64,000 nucleotides of DNA from Sanderia malayensis (taxonomy: Eukaryota; Cnidaria; Scyphozoa; Semaeostomeae; Pelagiidae), in assembly GCA_013076295.1 (NCBI GenBank), contig RQOL01000810.1:1-64000 (forward strand). The letters are read 5' to 3'. Each line of letters opens with the position of its first letter. Position 1 is the first letter of the stretch. Shown one piece after another: positions 56,741 to 64,000 of this stretch. Position numbers and translations under genes: made by a program. The notes below the pieces were generated by a model that did not search any database, was not told where the DNA came from, and saw nothing but the letters and a program-made list of their open reading frames with translations.

Positions 56741-57161
56741 CTAAAGAAAGATAATGGATTTCTTGTGTAAAGCCTTAAAAACTACATTTTCTCTGCATTC
56801 ATTAACAGGCACAACTAAAATAGGTTGTTCTGATGACCTAAACGCATGGGTTATGTAGATTACACAGGACAGACTGTTAGCAACTTTCTGTATGATGATA
56901 TTGTCACACCAAGTACCCTCAATAGACATACGTTCCAAATACGTTTCCCAATCAAAACCACTTGCAGCAACAGTTTGCTCATAGAGAGCAGGATTTGACC
57001 GCATGTGTGATATTGCTATTAGGCGAAGATTTTTGTGCATGTCTGGTGCGTGCACCATGAAGCTGGTGGGACACTGCCTTAAAAAAGCAATCACCTGAAC
57101 CACCCACATCGACAGGGGCCAAACCAAGTACCTGCAGTCTCTCCTGCAGTATTTCACTCAA
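56741..57161 (-). pseudogene. OTU-type cysteine protease fragment (frameshifted)
   Basis: From 57161 the frame reads LGLAPVDVGGSGDCFFKAVS, the OTU catalytic Asp-Gly/Ser-Asp-Cys motif. After one frameshift the second frame continues with RLIAISHMRSNPALYEQTV, WETYLERMSIEGTWCDNIII and SLSCVIYITHAF. This follows the OTU fold order, but the catalytic His segment near the C-terminus is missing. OTU domains occur in host deubiquitinases and, in animals, in Helentron and other transposon proteins. The lone position among repeats favours a transposon origin. Confidence 0.7.
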
Positions 57162-57599
57162 TGACTGGTCCTTTGCCTTTTATGCAATAAACAAAGGACA
57201 TTTGCAATTGTACTAGTTTCATCGTTGAAACAAAATTTAAATATACGCGTAAATAACCGAGTCCAACAACTGCTAACTTTAAATTCAGTGTGCAAAAAAG
57301 GACGACAAGACAACCACCATTACGTTTTCCTCAGTTTTCAACCATTCCCGCTTGAGCATGTTCCCCTTTCAAAGGAAGTAAATAAACACTTCCGCGGCAA
57401 TTTTATCAAAGAAGTGCGCATGACAGATTAGCAGACAACCGGAAACTCGAACGAACAGTAAATTAGTAAGCTCGCTCCTTCGTCGCGCGCAATAATAATG
57501 ATCTTTTTTATACATGATACTCCATCAGTTTAATTTACAACCACTTCTACTAAATAATTACTAAAAATAATCCTAAAAAAGAACTGTTCTACCTGGAGG

Positions 57600-58570
57600 T
57601 CATGTTTGTGCAGGGTTTATAGTTATTTGTTTCTTATTGGCCCAAGAGATAGTTTTGGACGCGATTTTTGAAAATTACAATGGATTCCACATCTCTTATA
57701 TTGTTTGGGATTTCGTTCCACACCTTGGCTCCTTTATAGGAAAAGCTTTTTCTTGTTATTTCTAGCCTAGGTCTAAGCACTTGGAGGTCATTTGGTCTTC
57801 GTGTTTCGTATGTTGAAATCTGAGACCTCTTTTTGAACTTCTGCTTAAGGACATCAGGGCATTTTTTCCATAGAATTTTGTACACCAAAACTACCTGGTC
57901 AAACTTAATTTGTTCTTTGACATTTAGTGTTGCAGACGGTATTGTGTCCTTAATGGGTGCAGACTGGATTAGACGAATTGCTCCATCTTGTAATTTCTGC
58001 AGATTTTGGAGTTTAGTTTCAGATAGGTTACCCTATTGTATATTTCCATATCTAAGGTGATTTTCAACCAATGCCCGGTGTACTTGAAATAGCTTTGATT
58101 GGGGGAGCATGTGTCTTAGTTTACTAATAGAATCGAGGCCACCCTTCAATTTTCCTTTTACTATCTTATAATGTTGATTCCAAGAAATCTTTTTCTGAAC
58201 CTAACTCGCTTAATTTCATCTTCTCCAATCTTAAGATCACCAACCTCAGCGATCTTACCTGATTGTTTGCTGTTTCCTAAGAACATATATTCACACTTGG
58301 CTACGTTCAGGCTTAACTTGTTTTGCCTTATCCAATCCATAATAAACTCTAGCTCATTTCTCAAATTTGTCAAAAGTTGGTGTGCCTCTTCCCCACCCAA
58401 AGAGATACTCGTATCATCGGCATACATATTCGGTGCGAACTTTTCAGGGACTTCTCGAAATCATTTGGTATATAATATAAAACTGAGCCTCAATCTTTTT
58501 CCATTGTTATTCCTAAATTTCCATTGACCAATGGGCCTCAGTAATCTCACATTAAAGAAGAACATTCTTG
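57600..58570 (-). mobile_element. LINE reverse-transcriptase fragment, 3' part
   Basis: On the minus strand, LSFILYT then a stop precede the catalytic box NMYADDTSISLGG (58427). Then come LEFIMDWIRQNKLSLNVAKC and YMFLGNSKQ, a thumb with GGLDSISKLRHMLPQSKLFQ (about 58130-58070) and a tail KSFSYKGAKVWNEIPNNIRD ending at 57634. Several stops and frameshifts. The element is a non-LTR retrotransposon, probably of the CR1/jockey group. Confidence 0.8.
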
Positions 58571-58970
58571 TTAATGCAAAAAATAGCAATGCCCTTGCAG
58601 ATTCGTGCGATATGACAATGTTAGCAGCAAAATCATATTGCAAAATATTGTGAAAAGGATTATATATATTAATTAATTTGTGCACATGACAAGAAAAGTA
58701 GCCTACTCAGATCAAGGCGGGAATCAATAGGATTGTGCAACACATTTTACAAATCCAAACAATTGGTAAACTCATTCAACAAAAGCTGTTGCAGACGACA
58801 GACAAAAGTTTAGACAGCAATTGAAAATTGGAACAAACAGATACTGATGTGTAAAAACAAACTGCATATGACAGAGCCCAAAAAAGACGGTGTCCATCGC
58901 CAACTATTTTATGTGTTCTGATAGGTATATTGAGAGGCTTTAAATGAGCTTTACTACTAGCCACACACAA

Positions 58971-59363
58971 TTATAAATGCAATGCAGAGCATATAAAAAT
59001 TTGAGATTCTAATGATAAGGGGAAAACGTTATTATCACTAGAAGTGATCCTCTGTAAATTTGCATCAAATGTAGGTCCTGGGTTCATCTCCACATCTCCT
59101 GATAACAAAACAAGCAACAAAGCAATGCATTTTTGCAATAAAATTGGTCTGTGATGACATCTTGTTTTCAAAATCTTATGGTATCTTTCAGATGCATGTT
59201 GCTTAACCCACTTCTTTGTTGATGAAATATTACTGGTGTACTGTTTGCACAAACTATAAACGTTTGCGGCTGAAAAGCAGCTTTTATTAACTATGTATCC
59301 AAGCCTAAATATTACAATAATGAAAACCAGGAAACTCAAAGAACTAAGCCTGCACAAACCCAT
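58971..59363 (-). CDS. ORF with 2A-like ribosome-skipping peptide, probably LINE N-terminus
   Basis: A 130-codon frame. Residues 8-24 are hydrophobic (LSFLVFIIVIFRLGYI), followed by a basic stretch and then CIALLLVLLSGDVEMNPGP. Its last eight residues (59073-59096) match the 2A consensus D-x-E-x-N-P-G-P exactly, with the preceding Leu-rich helix 2A needs. Ribosome skipping between Gly96 and Pro97 would release the N-terminal part. Such peptides are known at the N-termini of CR1-like ORFs and of NLR proteins in some marine invertebrates. After the motif the frame soon ends and no endonuclease follows. With the RT fragment downstream on the same strand it is probably one LINE with a large internal deletion. 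Confidence 0.65.
   Translation of the reverse strand: MGLCRLSSLSFLVFIIVIFRLGYIVNKSCFSAANVYSLCKQYTSNISSTKKWVKQHASERYHKILKTRCHHRPILLQKCIALLLVLLSGDVEMNPGPTFDANLQRITSSDNNVFPLSLESQIFICSALHL
59073..59096 (-). promoter_or_regulatory. 2A-like translational skipping motif
   Basis: Encodes DVEMNPGP directly after a leucine-rich helix; the expected break is before the last proline. Confidence 0.75.
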
Positions 59364-59962
59364 TTGGTCTGTGTATGTTAAATTTATCCCAAAAAATTAA
59401 TTCCATTTAAAAGCATGCACGTAGGCTATACAACAGCAAATCTTCTCTTCCGCTGGTGGTTTACCATGTGACAATGTTTATCACAGAATGTGCCACACAC
59501 AAAGAGGCGTGCAAAGTGCACAAAATCATACAGAAACTATCCAAAGCCGGCGGACACGTTAAGCAATCGGTTCTAATTAAAGTTTATTAAGTTGCCATGA
59601 GATCACTCTTTGCCGAACACGCAAAGAAATAATTTTGACGAATTGTTTTGGAGCTCAGCCGTTGTGGGGAGGAGCAATTGTCGCTGCCTAGGAATAACTT
59701 AGGTGGCAAACGAGGCCTCAAAGGATGCCGAACCGGACTGGAGACAGAAATCCCTATCCACCCCATAGATTCGCTACGCGCATGCGCGCACGAATCAATA
59801 AAAAGCAATGAAGAAAAGAGGGTGGGTGGGAGGAATTGTTCTTGTACTTTGAGCTCCGGAAAAGATAAGTCGCTATGATAAGTCATACCTCATTCTGAAC
59901 AGCTTTATGCCTCTTGGGTTAATCTTCACCAAACGTACCGCCCCTTTTACGTAGGCTCGGAT
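59364..59962. other. no supported gene
   Basis: Open frames on both strands at 59587-59886 overlap a G+C-richer patch with GCGCATGCGCG, perhaps a former LINE promoter. No domain. Confidence 0.4.
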
Positions 59963-60394
59963 TACCGTAATTCCTCGATTAAGCGCCTCCCCCTCGATTA
60001 AAAGCCCCCTTGAATAAACGCCCCCTTATGCCACCAACTTTTGAAATAAACGCCCCTACACAACAATTTTTTTAAGTTGGTGTAGTGTATTGTGGTATCA
60101 AAAGTCAATTGTTTTCAAATTTTTTACAATGATGTCCATATTTTGGCACATTTCTTTTGTACCTATCAGTTCTTTGTGCAAAACCATGGCGACTTTCATT
60201 TTCTACGTTGTTGCTCGATAAAGGAAAGGCACAACTAAACCATTTTCTTTTCTTCTGGACCCAATGGCAGAGGCTGTGATCTTGTAATTTCTAATAAGCG
60301 CCCCCTGGAATAGTGGCCCCCCTTGATTAGACACCTCCCAAAAAGTGCCGAGATTAATGAACGCCCCGGGGCGTTTAATCGAGGAATTACGGTA
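59963..60394. mobile_element. TACCGTAA-ended non-autonomous element, copy 4
   Basis: Starts TACCGTAATTCCTCGATTAA and ends TTAATCGAGGAATTACGGTA, with repeated CGCCCCC blocks. The interior is the inverse of copy 3 (26034-26357). Confidence 0.85.
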
Positions 60395-60413
60395 TTATAT
60401 ATTGCCATTAAAG

Positions 60414-60719
60414 ACCCATTGTCAACCAACAAAGCAGACCCCATAAGTATGGAGCCTTCCTCTTGTTTATCAAAAAAGCGCCTACGTAGTTACATGAATT
60501 TCTGTGTCAGAAAATAAAAATCGCACAGTTACGTAGCTGTCACCAACGAAATGGCGAACGAATCTCAAATACTTAACACTTGGAAACATTGGCTTTGTTG
60601 GTAGCTGCGCGATTTTTATTTTCTGACACAGAAATTCATGTAACTACGTAGGCGCTTTGTTGATAAACAAGAGGAAGGCTCCATACTTACAGGGTCTGCT
60701 TTGTTGGTTGACAATGGGT
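60414..60719. mobile_element. short inverted-repeat element (arms about 110 bp)
   Basis: The outer ends are ACCCATTGTCAACCAACAAA and its inverse. The arms 60414-60524 and about 60609-60719 match closely around an 84-bp centre. No clear target duplication. It begins 20 bp after the TACCGTAA-ended element. Confidence 0.8.
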
Positions 60720-60900
60720 TTTGTTGAAAGGCTGTTAAGTTGAATTAAAAAATTCTCAAAGTTTATTGAACGTTAGATATGTATGGTCAACCTATACATG
60801 TCTAAAGCGTTCAATGGATGTTCAAAGCCGTTTGCTGTTGTTTTAGTTTCTAATTGGTTGTTCAGTATCATTGCTACACACCCTTATTTCAAGCGATCAT

Positions 60901-61065
60901 TCGTCGTGTTCCCCATCTAATATCTCGTGTTCCCCATCTAATGGCTCGTGTTCACTCGTGTTCTCAACCGGATGACTCGTGTTCACTCGTGCTCTCCATC
61001 TAATGTCTCGTGTTCTCCATCTAATGACTCGTGTTCACTCGTGTTCTCAACCGGATGGCTCGTTT
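60901..61065. repeat. irregular CTCGTGTTC tandem repeat
   Basis: About eight units of 20-24 bp alternating CATCTAATGTCTCGTGTTC with CAACCGGATGACTCGTGTTC. Confidence 0.85.
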
Positions 61066-61126
61066 TAATTCGTACTTCGTACCGTACCTATCTCATATTT
61101 ATACTGCTCCTCCCTAGTTTCATCTC

Positions 61127-61716
61127 TCATCTGCAGCTCCTGTTCGTGATGAAATTTTTCTGACATTTTTCAACCTGTTCCTTTTCAAAGTTTTCCACTT
61201 TTTTCAACACAACATTGTTTTCATGAGTGAAGTGCATCAAAATCGGTATTTTTATTCCTCCTTCCGGAATCGGTGAAGGCCTGGGGGTAACACTGGCAAC
61301 AGTTCCAGTAACTGATCCTCCCTCATGAAGAAATAAATATACAAATCTAGACAGCTCTCTTGGTATGTGGCTAACCGTAATATCTCCGACTCTGTTGACT
61401 CTTATCATTGTAATTTTGCAACAATATTTATCAATTTCGATCGATAAACCATTCGTCTCTTACAAAACGGTAACATGCTGGTGCAAAGCAATGTTTTGCC
61501 AAGTTGCTCCCCTGTAAACGTGATATCATCTACACTTAGTGAGCAAAAGTATTGCACCACCTGATAAAAAATGGCGTCTAGAAGTGGCCCTAGGCCTGAG
61601 CAAGAAAATTTACACAACAATGTAAAAATACCAAACGGGTTTCGATAGCGAATTTCTGTAACAGAAATATACTCAAAATTTACTAAAGACTTAAACCGCG
61701 AATTGTAAAAAGTCAA
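61127..61716 (-). pseudogene. possible HIRAN-like domain fragment
   Basis: Two minus frames. The first piece (61716-61405) includes DDITFTGEQLGKTLLC. The second (61408-61127) reads GDITVSHIPRELSRFVYLFL then HEGGSVTGTVASVTPRPSPI and EGGIKIPILMHF. The order GE.L.C ... V.HIPRELS ... FL..GG...G.V resembles HIRAN-type DNA-binding domains found in invertebrate transposon-associated proteins. Recognition is by pattern memory and the fragment is split by a frameshift. It ends about 140 bp before the first ATG upstream of the NACHT exon. Confidence 0.35.
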
Positions 61717-61946
61717 GACAGTTACATAAAAAATTTTTATATTTTTTACAATTTTAAAACATTCACTTTTAAATGAGAGAGAATTAGCGTGTCTTTGAGT
61801 GACAGAAATTATAATTGTTAGAAAATTATTTTGCGAATGAAATGCTACTTCGAAAACAATGACTGACTTTAGTTTTGCGTTGCGCCATCTGAAGCGATTT
61901 ATTCTGCTGTTTAGTTATTGCTATAGAAATCTTTCATTTTTGGTAG

Positions 61947-64000
61947 ATTTTTCTGAATTAAAAAAGAGATATGGGAAAGAATGTGCGAAACACGAAGTGA
62001 ATTGTGTGGAGGATGGTTATATCACGCCACTCAAATTAAAGATTAAAGATTTCGCAGTAAATCTGTGTATAAGTAAAGAGTTGAGAAGTCAAGCTGCCGA
62101 TGATGGCTTCCAAGGTGAAATGGCCAGACACATGGAGTCTTTAAAAGACCATACTCGAACTATTGAAGTTAAGGAACTGTTAAATATGCTGAAGGATGAT
62201 AAACATCGAATTTTCTTTGTCGGCGGAGTAGCTGGAATTGGGAAGTCTGTTCTCGCAAAAAGAATTGCCTACGACTGGTCATGCAATGAAAAGTATGAAC
62301 ATGTAAAGTGTCTGTTGTACATAACATGCAGAGAGTTGAATGAATTCCTTGAGAAAAGTGACAAAGAAATTGGAATTGAGGAAATTGAAAAATATTTGAA
62401 AGAGAAATTCAAAGATGTCCCCATTGAAGATGATAAAGCTACATTGTTTCTTATTGATGGGCTCGATGAGCTTCAAAAACATGACCTGATTCAAGCATTC
62501 ACTGAGAAATTTTCCGAATCAAACTTTGTGATTCTGGGAAGACCGCATAGTCGACACTTTCTGGATAAAACCGAAGAGATGTGCCAGAAGTTGGAAATCC
62601 TTGGGCTTGATGAGAATCAAATTCAGGAATTTATTGAGAAATTTGACAAATTATCAACAACCGCGACTGAGAATCAACAATCAACAGAACAAAAAATCAA
62701 TAAGGCAATTGAAAAGTCAAAAAATATATCGGCAATGAAAACAATTCCGCAGTTTTTGACGACACTGTGTTGTATTGCAATGTTATCAACAGAAAATATG
62801 TCTATTTCCAACAACACAAGTATTTACTGTTGGATGTTATTTTTGTTGCTGAGACAGCACTTCCAACGCAAAGAATCAGACAACCAAGCCGTTGGATGGG
62901 AAATCTTTTCTTGTTATTCGAAGCAGTTGCTGGCGATTTGTAAACAGGCATTCAAGCTATACAGTTCAGGAAGCATTATCTTTAAAAAGACCGAGCTAGA
63001 GTGTGAGGATGAAAAGTTTATTGAAGGCTTTCTACTTGGTGTGAAGAACAGAGCTGGAGTCATTACCAAATATATGTTCAAACACCTAACTATTATGGAG
63101 TTCCTGGCTTCTATTCACGTCTATCTAGATGGAAAAAGAAACAAGTTACTTGAGGAGCTTTTGAGGGAAGAGCGCTACGAAATTATTTCGTTTGTGTGCA
63201 GTTTTGTACGATTCAGTTTGATAAAGGAAACTTCATTTGAAGAGGATGATGAATTATCGTATCAATTAGTAGAAAAACTTGCCAATGGGAAAGAGGTTTG
63301 TGAACTTAGGTAATGTTTATGATAGTTATTAATATATGATATATTATCTGTTATAATATAAATAAATTATTATTGAATTTGTTGTCAGGTTGCAGAGAAT
63401 CGTGGTGATGGAGTGATCACATATGAAGACGCGCAGAGCGTAATCCGTGGCATTTTAAACCAGGTTTGTAATTTTAAATTCAATGCTTACTGATTATAAT
63501 TGTAATTGTTTATGATATAGAATATTATTACATATACAAGTATAATTGATTTTTAATTATATCTTCTAACAGTTGCCAAATGATGAATTTTCGTTGAAAG
63601 TGAGATTTCTGGCCGACTGTTTTGTTGCAAGCGATAAAGTCCGTGATGTGAAATTCTTGGTAGAACTGCTGAAGTCAATAAAGCCAAGTTCAAATGTCAG
63701 AGTGAAGCTCAACTCATTTGACGAATCAAATTTGTTATCCATTCTGAAGTTGGCGACTGGAAATAAAGTGGCATATTCTGAAATCAAGAATGCATTCAGT
63801 GGGATTGAATTTGATATAGATGATTTGAGAGAGATGGAAATCCTTGGTTACGCAAGGTGGATCGACATTGACGTGGTTCGGTTGAATGATGTAAATCATT
63901 TTACTGAGGACCAGTTAATGTTGGTCCACCGCAACGTGGTTTTCTGTGGGAAAGTTAAGTTTCATAACTGCAAGGTCCCTTTGTTCACCACCAATGCGAA
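61947..64000 (+). CDS. NACHT-domain NLR-type protein (right end cut by window)
   Basis: Exons 61947-63295, 63389-63463 and 63573-64000 (open at the edge). The first is entered in phase 1 after ttttggtag; the others join in phase 0. The pre-NACHT segment FSELKKRYGKEC is followed by Walker A in FFVGGVAGIGKSVLAKRIAY (62222-62248), KCLLYITCREL, Walker B LFLIDGLDEL (62444-62473), the sensor-like NFVILGRPHS, a helical domain (MKTIPQFLTTLCCIAMLS) and a winged-helix-like segment (EGFLLGV...YMFKHLTIMEFLAS). Later exons encode leucine-rich helical sequence (KVRFLADCFVASDKVRDVKF) of unassigned type. NACHT ATPases oligomerise to signal danger. Alternatively translation starts at 61859. The phase-1 acceptor matches the upstream HEPN mini-exons. 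Confidence 0.85.

Noticed and set aside
61859..61946. Start of the NACHT protein at the ATG at 61859
   Set aside because: Possible, but the encoded hydrophobic stretch is followed by a good acceptor (ttttggtag) whose phase 1 fits the upstream exons; I chose the splice.
1..64000. tRNA and rRNA genes
   Set aside because: I saw none, but eye scanning cannot exclude a tRNA; a tRNA covariance search would decide.

Overview
This is a metazoan nuclear window: about 62% A+T, intron-rich, and mostly repeats. The two host loci I can read are built from short exons with GT/AG borders and consistent phases: an ornithine decarboxylase antizyme on the minus strand (about 11.9-16.25 kb) and a HEPN / NACHT innate-immunity (NLR-type) locus on the plus strand (45.5 kb to the right edge). 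A DZIP3-like HEPN domain, an invertebrate-style NACHT protein, tyrosine-recombinase (YR) retroelements, a GIY-YIG Penelope element and a LINE-type ORF with a 2A-like peptide together suggest a marine invertebrate. A cnidarian is my best guess; sponge, lancelet or another group cannot be excluded. There is one 100-N assembly gap at 44234-44333.

Layout. 1-3.6 kb: a large inverted repeat whose two arms carry matching exon-1 and exon-2 copies, with a hAT-type element between them. 4.4-10.3 kb: a tandem repeat of about 180 bp split by a nearly complete DIRS-type retroelement (gag, RT/RNase H and YR on the minus strand; only YR is intact). 10.3-16.7 kb: tandem arrays plus the antizyme gene, with its +1 frameshift site (TCC TGA) at 13155-13160. 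One intron is almost entirely a 23-bp array, another holds a LINE fragment with a perfect 66-nt palindrome, and a MITE sits 12 bp upstream of the start codon. 17.3-36 kb: a mosaic of a Helitron remnant, a 2-kb foldback element with 14-bp flanking direct repeats, copies of a TACCGTAA-ended family, a 38-bp array, a TTAA-flanked element and a mariner remnant. 36.4-45.1 kb: terminal sequences arranged A1-body-B1-A2-B2, as in PAT/Ngaro YR retroelements, but the body is mostly a 71-bp satellite with an 856-bp higher-order repeat.

45.4-64 kb: the HEPN/NACHT locus. A promoter-like CpG-rich stretch precedes exons for a short leader, a DZIP3-like HEPN domain with an intact RN-x4-H motif, and then several 42-63 nt mini-exons, all phase 1. 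About 10 kb further on, a phase-1 acceptor opens a NACHT exon with intact Walker A and B, followed by phase-0 exons that run off the window. The introns hold a TIR element with 10-bp flanking repeats, a Penelope-like element, a second TTAA element, an OTU-protease remnant and LINE pieces including a 2A-like ORF. Whether HEPN and NACHT form one transcript is inferred from matching strand, order and intron phase.
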